Positions 1 through 7,794 of a stretch of DNA of 64,000 nucleotides are shown here, piece by piece. Numbering within the stretch: the first letter of the stretch is position 1; the number at the start of each line of letters is the position of its first letter. The notes beneath the pieces are model-generated. The model was not told the DNA's origin, did not search any database, and saw nothing but the letters and a program-made list of their open reading frames with translations. Made by a program: the position numbers and the translations under genes. This DNA is from Paracoccus fontiphilus (GTDB lineage Bacteria > Pseudomonadota > Alphaproteobacteria > Rhodobacterales > Rhodobacteraceae). The DNA is taken from NCBI RefSeq assembly GCF_017356265.1, contig NZ_JAFNAW010000002.1:85168-149167 (forward strand), written 5' to 3'.

Positions 1-537
1 TCCTTGTTCAAGATCGCCAACGACATGCGCCTGCTGGGATCGGGTCCGCGTTCGGGTCTGGGCGAGCTGATCCTGCCGGAAAACGAGCCGGGGTCGTCGA
101 TCATGCCGGGCAAGGTCAACCCGACCCAGGCCGAGGCGCTGACCATGGTCTGCGCACACGTGATGGGCAACGATGCCGCCGTGGGCTTCGCCGGATCGCA
201 AGGGCATTTCGAACTGAACGTCTACAACCCGATGATGTCCTACAACGTCATCCAGTCGATGCAGCTTCTGGGCGATGCGGCGGGGTCGTTCACCGACAAC
301 ATGGTGGCGGGCACGCAGGCCAATGTCGCCCGCATCGACAAGCTGATGAAGGAATCGCTGATGCTGGTGACGGCGCTGGCGCCGACCATCGGCTATGACA
401 ACGCCACCAAGGTCGCCAAGACCGCCCACAAGAACGGCACCACCCTGCGCGAGGAAGCCATCGCCCTGGGCCTCGTGGACGGCGAGACCTTCGACCGCGT
501 GGTCCGCCCCGAGGACATGATCGGTCCCAAGGGCTGA
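1..537 (+). CDS. fumC: Fumarate hydratase class II, C-terminal part (5' end outside window)
   Basis: This is the last 178 codons of a class II fumarase, which interconverts fumarate and L-malate in the TCA cycle as a cytosolic homotetramer. The reading frame is open from the first base of the window, so the N-terminus is missing only because the window starts here. The lyase-superfamily signature [11 protein letters not shown] is seen at about codons 31-41, in the mobile loop that carries the catalytic serine. The C-terminal helical domain follows (NGTTLREEA, then a conserved [10 protein letters not shown] end). Class II fumarases are about 460 residues, so roughly 60% of the gene lies to the left. 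A GC-rich hairpin followed by TTT lies just after the stop. Confidence 0.95.
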   Translation, partial: SLFKIANDMRLLGSGPRSGLGELILPENEPGSSIMPGKVNPTQAEALTMVCAHVMGNDAAVGFAGSQGHFELNVYNPMMSYNVIQSMQLLGDAAGSFTDNMVAGTQANVARIDKLMKESLMLVTALAPTIGYDNATKVAKTAHKNGTTLREEAIALGLVDGETFDRVVRPEDMIGPKG

Positions 538-559
538 TCGCCGCTTGACCGGATCGGGT

Positions 560-589
560 GGGGGCGCGGTATGATACCCGCGCCCCTTT
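560..589 (+). terminator. Probable intrinsic terminator after fumC
   Basis: A 9-bp perfect GC stem (561-569 paired with 578-586) is followed by TTTC. It lies 23 nt after the fumC stop and 13 nt before the DUF4169 start, so it may separate the two or only attenuate readthrough. Confidence 0.6.
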
Positions 590-602
590 CCATCGGAGCC
601 GC

Positions 603-794
603 ATGACCAAGATCATCAACCTGCGCCAGGCCCGCAAGCAGCGCGACCGCGACATCAGGCGTGCCGCAGGCGATGCGAATGCAGCCAAGTTCGGCGAGGC
701 GAAGCCTTCGCGTCAGGCGCGCCAGGCGGAAGCGGATCGTGCCGGACGGGCACATGAGGCCCATCGTCGTGACGACGCCCCGGGCGATGCTTGA
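603..794 (+). CDS. DUF4169 family protein
   Basis: A 63-residue, highly basic protein beginning MTKIINLRQARKQ and rich in Arg, Lys and Ala. This matches the short DUF4169 family, which is common in Rhodobacterales directly downstream of fumC; its function is unknown. A GGAG ribosome-binding site (RBS) lies 4 nt before the ATG. The next gene follows within 10 nt or overlaps by 8 nt depending on its start, so the two are probably co-transcribed. The composition suggests nucleic-acid or ribosome contact, but that is inference. Confidence 0.75.
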   Translation: MTKIINLRQARKQRDRDIRRAAGDANAAKFGEAKPSRQARQAEADRAGRAHEAHRRDDAPGDA

Positions 795-804
795 CCTGCC
801 CCCC

Positions 805-1017
805 ATGACGCCGCCGCAGAAGCGGTCGGTCACCATCGACGGGCACCGCACCTCGGTCTCGCTGGAGGATGCGTTCTGGCGCGGCGTGGCCGATGCCGCC
901 AGGGCTCGCGGCATGACGCGGGCGCAACTGATCGGGAAGATCGACCATGCCCGCCCGCCCGAGGTGGGGCTGGCAACGGCGCTGCGATTGTTCGTGGTGT
1001 CGGAATTGCGGCGATAG
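805..1017 (+). CDS. Ribbon-helix-helix domain protein
   Basis: A 70-residue protein of the ribbon-helix-helix (RHH_4-like) family often found next to DUF4169 in Rhodobacterales. The start region has the ribbon strand (KRSVTIDGHRTSVSLEDAFW), then two helices around ARARGMTRAQLIGKID and LATALRLFVVSELRR. RHH proteins bind DNA as dimers through the strand, so a small transcriptional regulator is likely; the target is unknown. The start at 805 gives the usual family length. An in-frame ATG at 787 would add six residues and overlap the upstream gene by 8 nt. Neither start has a clear RBS, so translational coupling is possible. Confidence 0.75.
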   Translation: MTPPQKRSVTIDGHRTSVSLEDAFWRGVADAARARGMTRAQLIGKIDHARPPEVGLATALRLFVVSELRR

Positions 1018-1040
1018 CCGGGGGACTTCACGTCCCCCGG
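1018..1040. terminator. GC hairpin between convergent genes
   Basis: A perfect 9-bp stem (1018-1026 with 1032-1040) with a 5-nt loop starts one base after the RHH stop and lies before the end of the convergent pheT. It has no T-run, so it is only a possible bidirectional terminator or 3'-end stabiliser. Confidence 0.4.
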
Positions 1041-1077
1041 ACCCCCTGTGGGATACTTTCACCAAGGCAAAGAGCCG

Positions 1078-3465
1078 TCAGGCGCGCAGCGTGCCTCCGG
1101 TCGCCTTCTGCACCTTCTCGATGATCTTCTGGCTGACGGCGTCTATTTCGGCATCCGTCAGGGTCTTGTCGCGGGGCTGCAGCCGGGCGGTGATGGCGAC
1201 GGACTTCTTGCCGCCCTCAAGGCCGGTGAACTGGTCGAAGACAGTCACGCTTTCGATCAAGGCCTTGTCGGCGCCGGTGGCGGCATTCACCAGGGTCAGC
1301 GCCTCGACCTGCGGGTCCACGACGAAGGCGAAGTCACGTTCGACCGCCTGCAGTTCCGAAATGGCCATTGCCGGACGCGTTGCCGTGCGGGTCTTCGGGA
1401 AGGGCACGCTGGCAATGCGGACGGTGAAGGCGACCGCCGGCCCCTTCACGTCGAAGGCGCGCAGGATGCGGGGATGGATTTCCCCGAACGTCGCCAGCAC
1501 GTTCGGCCCGAGCGCGATGTTGCCCGCCCGCCCCGGATGCCACCACGGGTCCAGCTTGCGGTTCACCTGAACCTTGGCGGGCACGCCGATGGCCGCCAGC
1601 ACCGCCTCGGCATCCGCCTTGACGTCATACAGATCGACCTTGCGACGGCTGCCGAAGGGATCGCGGGGCGCCGTATTCCCGACCATCAGGCCAGAAATCT
1701 GCGTGGCCTGCTCGCCCGGCTCGCCACCGGCAAAGATCGGGCCGAGTTCGAACAAGGCCAGGTCGGCAAAGCCGCGCGCCTGGTTGCGGGCGGCGGCGGC
1801 CAGCAGGCCCGGCAGCAGGTCGGGGCGCAGATGCGTCATCTCGCTGCTGATCGGGTTCTCGACCTGAACGGCATCCGAGCCGCCGCCGAACAATTCGGCG
1901 AAGGCTTGGTCGATGAAGCTGTAGGTCACGCATTCGTTGTAGCCAAGCGCAGCCGCCTGGCGTCGCGCTGCCCTTTCCCGCACCTGCAACGGGGTCAGCA
2001 CCGGCTTCGGCACGCCGGGACGCGGACGCGGCAAGGGCAGGCCCTGCAGCTTGGTCAGGCTGGCGATGCGGGCGATCTCCTCGACCAGGTCGGCCTCACC
2101 CAGGACGTCGGGGCGCCAGGACGGCACATGCGCCATGTCGCCTTCCATGCGGAAGCCCAGCGCCGTCAGCGTCGCGCGCTGCACATCCGCCGGGATGTCC
2201 AGACCGACAAGGCTGGCGGTCCGCGCCGTGTCCAGCCGATAGGCCCGCGCCGTGTCGGGGACTGCCCCGGCCTCGACCACCTCGGACGGCTCACCCCCGC
2301 AGAGATCGAGGATCATCCGCGTGGCCAGTTCCAGGCCCGGCCGGGTGAAGGCCGGATCGACACCGCGTTCGAAGCGGTAGCGGGCGTCGCTGTTGATCTT
2401 CAGGGCACGGCCGGCGGTCGCAATGGCGATCGGGTCCCAGTAGGCGCTTTCGAGAAACACGTCGGAAGTCTGTTCCGAACAGCCGGAATGTTCGCCACCC
2501 ATGATGCCGGCGATGCTCTCCGGGCCGTTCTGGTCGGCGATCACCATCGTGCCTTCCGGCAGGACATAGGTCTTGCCGTCAAGGGCCAGGATCTGTTCGC
2601 CCGCCGCTGCCGGACGCACTTGCAGGTCGCCGAAAACCTTCGCCATGTCAAAGACATGCAGCGGTCTGTTCAGATCATAGGTGAACAGATTGGTGATATC
2701 GACAAGTGTGTTGATCGGGCGCAGGCCGATGGCGCGCAGCCGATGCTGCAGCCATTCGGGGGCGGGACCGTTCCTGACACCCCGGATCACCCGACCCGCG
2801 AAAAAAGGCGCCTTGTCGGCGACAGCCCGGTCGATGGTGACCGCGACAGGGCTGGCGAAGCCCCCCTCGACCCCCATGCCCGACACCGGTTTCAACGTCC
2901 CGAGTCCCCGGGCGGCAAGATCGCGGGCGATGCCGTGGACGCCAAGCGCGTCGGGACGGTTCGGCGTGATCTTGATGTGGATCATCGGGTCCACCTTGTC
3001 CGGCGCATTCAGCGCCAGCCAGTCCACGAAGCGCTGCCCGACCTCGCCCGAGGGAAGCTCGATGATGCCGTTGTGTTCGTCCGACAACTCCAGCTCGCGC
3101 TCGGAGGCCATCATGCCGTGGCTTTCGATGCCGCGGATCTTGCCCACGCCCAGCGTCACGTCGATGCCGGGCACATAGTCGCCGGGCTTGGCCAGCACCA
3201 CGGTGATCCCCTCGCGAGCGTTCGGGGCGCCGCAGACGATCTGCTTTTCCCCCTCGTCCGTAAGCACGCGGCAGACACGCAGCCGGTCGGCGTCGGGATG
3301 CTGTTCCGCGTGCAGCACGCGTGCCAGCGTGAACGTCCGCAGCTTGGCGGCGGGGTCACGGACATCCTCGACCTCCAGGCCCAGGTCGGTCAGCGCCTCG
3401 GTGATTTCGGCAAGGGTGGCGGTGGTATCGAGATGCTCTTTGAGCCAGGAGAGGGTGAACTTCAT
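1078..3465 (-). CDS. pheT: Phenylalanine-tRNA ligase beta subunit
   Basis: A 795-residue beta subunit of the alpha2-beta2 phenylalanyl-tRNA synthetase, which charges tRNA-Phe with phenylalanine. It starts MKFTLSWLKEHLDTT, typical for the family. The order is: N-terminal domain, a tRNA-binding OB fold at about 40-150 (GLEVEDV; VCGAPNAREG; GIESHGMMAS), the B3/B4 editing domain (FAGRVIRG), the B5 domain (RFERGVDP; the Glu/Asp-containing ARYRFERG), and the C-terminal anticodon-binding B8/FDX-ACB domain ending RARLQPRDKTLTD and a basic tail. The start at 3465 was chosen because upstream in-frame codons do not resemble the family. No pheS lies next to it: the upstream neighbour is divergent. Confidence 0.96.
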   Translation of the reverse strand: MKFTLSWLKEHLDTTATLAEITEALTDLGLEVEDVRDPAAKLRTFTLARVLHAEQHPDADRLRVCRVLTDEGEKQIVCGAPNAREGITVVLAKPGDYVPGIDVTLGVGKIRGIESHGMMASERELELSDEHNGIIELPSGEVGQRFVDWLALNAPDKVDPMIHIKITPNRPDALGVHGIARDLAARGLGTLKPVSGMGVEGGFASPVAVTIDRAVADKAPFFAGRVIRGVRNGPAPEWLQHRLRAIGLRPINTLVDITNLFTYDLNRPLHVFDMAKVFGDLQVRPAAAGEQILALDGKTYVLPEGTMVIADQNGPESIAGIMGGEHSGCSEQTSDVFLESAYWDPIAIATAGRALKINSDARYRFERGVDPAFTRPGLELATRMILDLCGGEPSEVVEAGAVPDTARAYRLDTARTASLVGLDIPADVQRATLTALGFRMEGDMAHVPSWRPDVLGEADLVEEIARIASLTKLQGLPLPRPRPGVPKPVLTPLQVRERAARRQAAALGYNECVTYSFIDQAFAELFGGGSDAVQVENPISSEMTHLRPDLLPGLLAAAARNQARGFADLALFELGPIFAGGEPGEQATQISGLMVGNTAPRDPFGSRRKVDLYDVKADAEAVLAAIGVPAKVQVNRKLDPWWHPGRAGNIALGPNVLATFGEIHPRILRAFDVKGPAVAFTVRIASVPFPKTRTATRPAMAISELQAVERDFAFVVDPQVEALTLVNAATGADKALIESVTVFDQFTGLEGGKKSVAITARLQPRDKTLTDAEIDAVSQKIIEKVQKATGGTLRA

Positions 3466-3612
3466 GACATGGCTTTCCGGTTTCGCGCCCGTGGCGTTTG
3501 CCAGTCTTGAACCGTTCATGCGCGCAATGGTCAAGCATCAAGCCGGATTTCGCGCCGATCAATGATTGTTTATCGCCCGATCGGGTGCCACAGTCCCCCG
3601 ACCCGCCCCAAG

Positions 3613-4893
3613 ATGGAGTTCATCGTGACGCCGCACCGCCTTTTCCTTCCTGTCGCCCTGACCATCGTAGCGTCGCATGGCCTGCCCGCCCTGGCGCAGG
3701 AGGCGCCTGCCGACCCGGGGGCTTGCGGCGCGGCGCAGGTGCAGTGGCTGGCCCAGGACGAGGCTGGACAGGACGTCTCGGCCGCGCAGGCGGCCTTGTC
3801 GGCGCAGGTGCAGGTTACAGGAAGTCGGGACACGGTGCTGGCCTTTCGCGCCACGGCGGAACGTCAGTCGCTGAGGGTCGAGGCGCGCACCGAGAACGGC
3901 GATCCGGCGATCTCTCTGCTGACCGGGGACGGCGATGTCATCGCGGAAAACGACGACACGCCCGTGTCGCTGAATTCGCGGGTGGAAACTGCCGTGGGGC
4001 CCGGCATCTACTGCGTCGCGGTCCGGTCGGTGGGCGGCGGCGACATGGCGGCCACGGTCCAAGTATCGCGCCCCGAGCAGCCCGCCTTGCTCAACGAGGA
4101 GAGCGAAAGCGCGGGTAGCGGCAACCAGATCGCCGCCTGCACGCCCGACACGGCCGCGACTGCCCTTGGTGAGGGTGCGATGGACGAACGGCTGGCGCAG
4201 GGGCCGGTCAGCACGACGCAGGATGGCACGCAGGTCGGCTATTACCGCTTCAGCCTGTCGCAACCCATGCCGGTGACGCTGCGCGCATCCAGCCCCACAC
4301 TGGACCCCTACCTGAAGCTGTTCGACGCGCAAGGGGTGCTTGTCGGGGAAAACGACGACGCCGACGGCCTGAACGCGCGGCTGGACTTCGTGTCGACGCT
4401 TGCCGCGGGCGACTATTGCATCGGCGCCGCAAGCCTGAGCGGCGAGGCGGGCGAGCTGACCATCACCGCCGAAAAGCTGGACCCCGAAACCTTCCTGCGC
4501 AATGCCTACCGCAAGGGAGAACTGAACCCGCCGGCGGATGGCAGCTATCCGGTCCAGTCCGTGGACCTGACGCGGCAGAAGCAGACAGTGGTCCTGCATG
4601 ACGGCACCGCGCAATGGCTGGGATTTGACCTAGACCAGCCGACGGTGGTGATCGTCAGCGCCTACGGCTCGCTTGTGGGGGCCGATCCGCGGCTGGTGCT
4701 GTTCGCCGCCTCGGGCGCGCTGGAGGCCGAAAACGACGACGTGGACGGCAGCACCAATGCTCGTGTCGGGCCTGTCCTTCTGCAGCCGGGGCGCTATCAC
4801 CTGGGTGTCGTGGATGTCAGCCGCGCCGACGGGGCCGCTGGCCCCATCCGTCCAATCGGCCTCATGATCGAGCGCTTCCTGCGGGCCGAGTGA
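3613..4893 (+). CDS. Secreted protein with three PPC-like repeats
   Basis: A 426-residue exported protein of unknown function. A signal peptide (RLFLPVALTIVASHGLPALA) ends near residue 28. Three tandem repeats follow, each built as a beta-sandwich-like unit with the pattern DPxxxLF..G.....ENDD....NxR....L.PGxY: around residues 95-145 (AENDDTP), 230-280 (GENDDADG) and 355-405 (AENDDVDG). They resemble bacterial pre-peptidase C-terminal (PPC) domains, which bind Ca or carbohydrate in secreted enzymes, but no catalytic domain is attached. The first two repeats carry paired cysteines (ACGAAQ/YCVAV and AACTPD/YCIGA); the third does not. ATG 3613 fits the signal peptide; GTG 3625 is an alternative. 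It is divergent from pheT. Confidence 0.7.
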   Translation: MEFIVTPHRLFLPVALTIVASHGLPALAQEAPADPGACGAAQVQWLAQDEAGQDVSAAQAALSAQVQVTGSRDTVLAFRATAERQSLRVEARTENGDPAISLLTGDGDVIAENDDTPVSLNSRVETAVGPGIYCVAVRSVGGGDMAATVQVSRPEQPALLNEESESAGSGNQIAACTPDTAATALGEGAMDERLAQGPVSTTQDGTQVGYYRFSLSQPMPVTLRASSPTLDPYLKLFDAQGVLVGENDDADGLNARLDFVSTLAAGDYCIGAASLSGEAGELTITAEKLDPETFLRNAYRKGELNPPADGSYPVQSVDLTRQKQTVVLHDGTAQWLGFDLDQPTVVIVSAYGSLVGADPRLVLFAASGALEAENDDVDGSTNARVGPVLLQPGRYHLGVVDVSRADGAAGPIRPIGLMIERFLRAE

Positions 4894-4957
4894 TCCTTGT
4901 GCCGGGGGCAAAGGTCCCTATCTAACCTGCAAGGGGACGGATGATCCGTCCCGCGTG

Positions 4958-5287
4958 ATGGAGAGGCCCTTGTCGGACAGTGTCCAGCAACAACTGCTGA
5001 TCGAGCAGCGTGTCGCGAACGAATCGAAGTCCCAGCTGGTCGCCTACCTGCTGGCGATCCTGCTGTGGGGCTTCGGCGTCCACCGGATGTATCTGGGCCG
5101 CTGGGTCAGCGGGTTTCTGATGCTGGCCATGACGGTGGTCGGCGGGCTTACGGCGTGGCTTCTGGTGGGCTGGATACCGCTGGCGATTGTCTGGGTCTGG
5201 GCGGTCATCGACCTGTTCCTGATCCCGGGGATGGTCCGCGACGATCAGGCCGTGATCCGGCAACGGCTGATGGCGGGCCGCTGGTAA
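4958..5287 (+). CDS. TM2 domain-containing membrane protein
   Basis: A 109-residue inner-membrane protein with a TM2 domain: two hydrophobic helices (about residues 30-46 and 52-85, including FLMLAMTVVGGLTAWLLVGW) joined by the short RMYLGRWVSGF turn, with the conserved GxHRxYLG-like motif FGVHRMYLGRW. The N-terminal 28 residues are polar and probably cytosolic. TM2 proteins are widespread small membrane proteins without a settled function. The start is uncertain: ATG 4958 is preceded in frame by GTG 4955, and a TTG at 4970 is close to a GGAGAGG. It stands alone between a secreted-protein gene and the end of the min operon. Confidence 0.75.
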   Translation: MERPLSDSVQQQLLIEQRVANESKSQLVAYLLAILLWGFGVHRMYLGRWVSGFLMLAMTVVGGLTAWLLVGWIPLAIVWVWAVIDLFLIPGMVRDDQAVIRQRLMAGRW

Positions 5288-5592
5288 CGGACATGGCGGG
5301 GGCTGCGCTTTCAGCCGGGCCAGCGGTCGTCGGCAAGTAAGGGCCGTCCTGGCCTCGCTGCCGCAAAAAGCCGGTCAGGCTTGGCTGGGCAGCGTCGCGG
5401 CAGGCCGCCGTCAGGCAAGCGCCACCGTCCCTGCGAACAGGCCGCCAACCCGGACCGGCAGGACTTTGCCGCGGTGCCAACGGCGACACGCAGGCAAACC
5501 TGTCTGCCATGCCCTGCCTGCCGGCCTGCCCCCGCCGCCGTTGTCGGCGACGAGGGCGTGGTCTCTTGCGACCACCCGGACAACCGATGTGG
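5288..5592. other. Intergenic, no gene recognised
   Basis: About 305 bases between the TM2 gene and the convergent end of minE. I see only GC-rich, non-conserved open frames and a short palindrome (GTGGTC 5558-5563 with GACCAC 5570-5575), which could be a weak 3' hairpin for minE but has no T-run. No tRNA-like fold was recognised. Confidence 0.5.
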
Positions 5593-5868
5593 TCAGCCTG
5601 CCTTCGATGCCGCGCCCGGCAGGTCGATGTTGATCTCCAGGCTCGACATCTGGTCGCCGCGCTCCATGCGGACCTCGACGTCCTGCTCTCCGATCGGGAC
5701 GTGCTTGCGGATCGCCGCGATGATGTCGCGCTGCAGCATCGGCAGGTAGTCGGCCTCGGCAGAGCCACTGGTGCTGCGCTCGTGCGCGAGGAGGATCTGC
5801 AGGCGGTCCTTGGCCGTCTGCGCGGTCTTGGCGGGACGCGGCTTGCGAACGAAGCTGAACAGGCTCAT
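5593..5868 (-). CDS. minE: Cell division topological specificity factor MinE
   Basis: A 91-residue MinE. The N-terminal part (MSLFSFVRKPRPAKTAQTAK) is the amphipathic membrane-targeting segment followed by the MinD-interacting region (AKDRLQILLAHER). The C-terminal dimerisation domain follows (PMLQRDIIAAIRKHV, then DVEVRMERG...SLEINIDLP). MinE triggers MinD ATP hydrolysis and release from the membrane, driving the pole-to-pole oscillation that keeps FtsZ rings at mid-cell. It overlaps minD by 4 nt (ATGA), so it is the last gene of a minC-minD-minE operon and is translationally coupled. Confidence 0.95.
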   Translation of the reverse strand: MSLFSFVRKPRPAKTAQTAKDRLQILLAHERSTSGSAEADYLPMLQRDIIAAIRKHVPIGEQDVEVRMERGDQMSSLEINIDLPGAASKAG

Positions 5869-6716
5869 GACGCTGCTCGCCCGAAAAGCCGCTGGAACAG
5901 GCCGGGGCGACGTTCGCCCGGGATGCGCATCTCGACCACGGTCCCGGTCAGGCGCGTCACCGCATCCTCATAGGCACGAGAGGCGGCCGAGGGTTCGTCC
6001 AGAACGACCGGCGTGCCGACGTTGGACGCCTTCAGCACGGCCTTGCTTTCGGGAACCACGCCCAGCAGCGGCACCGCCAGGATTTCCAGCACGTCCTCGA
6101 CCGTCATCATCTCGCCCTTATCCACGCGCTCCTGGTCATAGCGCGTCAGCAGGACTTGGGCCTTGATGGGCTCGGCACCCTCGGTCTCGGCCCGCTTGGT
6201 CTGGCTGCTCAGCAGGCCCAGCACGCGGTCGCTGTCACGGACCGAGGACACCTCGGGGTTGGTGACGACCACGGCCTCGTCGGCGAAATACATCGCCATC
6301 TGGGCGCCGCGCTCGATCCCCGCCGGGCTGTCGCAGACGATATAGTCGAACTCGGCCTTCAGTTCCTTGAGGATCGTCTCGACGCCCTCCTTGGTCAGGG
6401 CGTCCTTGTCGCGGGTCTGCGAGGTGGGCAGGATCGACAGCGTGTCCAGCCGCTTGTCCTTGATCAGCGCCTGCTTCAGCTTCGCGTCGCCCTGGATGAC
6501 GTTGATGAAGTCGAAGACCACGCGCCGCTCGCAGCCCATGATCATGTCCAGGTTGCGCAGCCCCACGTCGAAGTCGATCACGACCGTCCTGAAGCCCTGC
6601 TTGGCAAGCCCCGCCGAGATCGCCGCGGCCGAGGTCGTCTTGCCCACGCCCCCCTTGCCCGAGGTGATCACGATGACCCGCCCGAGCGGCGGATTTTTCT
6701 TGGGTTCCGTTGTCAT
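5865..6716 (-). CDS. minD: Septum site-determining ATPase MinD
   Basis: A 283-residue ParA/MinD-type ATPase that recruits MinC to the membrane. A deviant Walker A (GKGGVGKT, residues 20-27) lies near the N-terminus. Switch regions (VVIDFDVGLRNLD and FDYIVCDSPAGIERG) follow. The C-terminus (RRPGLFQRLFGR) is the amphipathic membrane-targeting helix. The N-terminus has about ten extra residues before the first strand. It overlaps minC by 4 nt upstream and minE by 4 nt downstream, which implies coupled translation and balanced stoichiometry. Confidence 0.97.
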   Translation of the reverse strand: MTTEPKKNPPLGRVIVITSGKGGVGKTTSAAAISAGLAKQGFRTVVIDFDVGLRNLDMIMGCERRVVFDFINVIQGDAKLKQALIKDKRLDTLSILPTSQTRDKDALTKEGVETILKELKAEFDYIVCDSPAGIERGAQMAMYFADEAVVVTNPEVSSVRDSDRVLGLLSSQTKRAETEGAEPIKAQVLLTRYDQERVDKGEMMTVEDVLEILAVPLLGVVPESKAVLKASNVGTPVVLDEPSAASRAYEDAVTRLTGTVVEMRIPGERRPGLFQRLFGRAAS

Positions 6717-7465
6717 GCGATCACCTCCATGCGAAGTTTCTCGTCCTCCAGGTAAATGTGGGTGCAGCGTTGGCGGGCGGCGTCTTCCAGCATCTCGCTG
6801 GTCTGGTAAAGGCCCGCGATGGCCACAAGTTCGGCATTCAGGCTTTGGCAGAAGATATGCGCGTTCTCGTCGCCGTGGCAGCCGGCGATGGCGCGGCCGC
6901 GAAGGGGACCATAGACGTGGATGTTGCCCGAAGCGACCAGTTCGGCCCCCGACGCGACCGAGCCGATCACCGTCAGGTCGCCATGTTCGGCCACGATCCT
7001 CTGCCCCGAACGGACGGGAGAGCGGATCACCTTGTTCTCGACCGGGGTTGGCGCGGCCGCAACGGCGGCAGGCGCAGGCGCGGCTTCGCGCGGCAGCGGA
7101 GCGTCGCGCCCCGTGCTTACCGGAACAAGGCCCAGGGCCTGCAGCGCGGCCGGATCGCGGCCTGCGGCGTTCTGGATGCCGAACACCCGCAGTTCGCGCC
7201 GGCGAAGGTTGTCCACCAGTTCGCCAAGGCGGACGGGATCGTCCGCGAAGGCAGGGGCATTGGCAAAGTCCAGAACCACCGGGGCGCCCGAAAAGAATTG
7301 CGGCGTCTTGCTCAGCTGTTCGTCAAGCTGGGTATAGAAGGAATCGTCCGCGCGTTCGGTATCGATGCGAAGCGCCAGCACTGTCAGGAAGCGGCCGCGC
7401 ACCTGGAAAGCGGCCACCTTGGCCGACATGGGCGCACGCCGGGTTCGGGCGTATCGATCTGACAC
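6713..7465 (-). CDS. minC: Septum site-determining protein MinC
   Basis: A 250-residue MinC, the FtsZ polymerisation inhibitor. The N-terminal domain (about 15-110: FQVRGRFLTVLALRI, PVVLDFANAPAF) is followed by a Pro/Ala linker (about 120-150) and the C-terminal beta-helix domain (RSPVRSGQRIVAEHGDLTVIGSV; GSVASGAELVASGNIHVYG; LRGRAIAG) that dimerises and binds MinD. I chose the GTG start at 7465 because an AGGAG lies 10 nt before it; the internal ATG at 7429 has no RBS. It is the first gene of the min operon. Confidence 0.95.
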   Translation of the reverse strand: MSDRYARTRRAPMSAKVAAFQVRGRFLTVLALRIDTERADDSFYTQLDEQLSKTPQFFSGAPVVLDFANAPAFADDPVRLGELVDNLRRRELRVFGIQNAAGRDPAALQALGLVPVSTGRDAPLPREAAPAPAAVAAAPTPVENKVIRSPVRSGQRIVAEHGDLTVIGSVASGAELVASGNIHVYGPLRGRAIAGCHGDENAHIFCQSLNAELVAIAGLYQTSEMLEDAARQRCTHIYLEDEKLRMEVIA

Positions 7466-7794
7466 CTCGAAACTGCTCCTGCTCTGTGGCGGATCGCGAT
7501 TCGGATCGCGCCGCTCTTGTTGAAGAACCCTTTCTCACGACCGACGGCCGGACGAAAGAAGCCCTTCGCGTCTTCAGCAGGAACCTGCCAACTTGTAAAG
7601 GCCGGCGACCATGCCCGGGACGTAAATTCCATCCGCGCCGAGCTGCCACGGCCTTTCGGCCAAAGACCGACACGGGCCCTGCCCGCGACGGCGTCGCCGG
7701 GGCCGTGGTAGTGGCAACTCAAGGCAGAAGAACCTGGGAAGGGGAATGAAAAAGGCCGTGGAAATTGCCACGGCCCCTTGGCGTCGATCCGGCG
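7466..7794. other. Intergenic with minC leader and ompV terminator
   Basis: About 329 bases separating the minC start from the end of the OmpV-like gene, both on the minus strand. It holds the intrinsic terminator of the OmpV-like gene (7748-7775) and the AGGAG of minC. The minC promoter is presumably here, but I could not identify convincing -35/-10 boxes. No gene was recognised. Confidence 0.5.
7748..7775 (-). terminator. Intrinsic terminator of the MipA/OmpV gene
   Basis: A perfect 8-bp stem (7754-7761 with 7768-7775), loop of 6 nt, followed on the minus strand by TTTTTC. It lies 20 nt after the stop of the MipA/OmpV gene. Confidence 0.8.

Noticed and set aside
1048..3510. Long plus-strand open frame opposite pheT
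   Set aside because: It is a GC-rich antisense frame with no recognisable motif; pheT on the other strand is certain.
5288..5592. Search for tRNA or small RNA in this gap
   Set aside because: No acceptor/T-arm pattern and no CCA; only a short palindrome.
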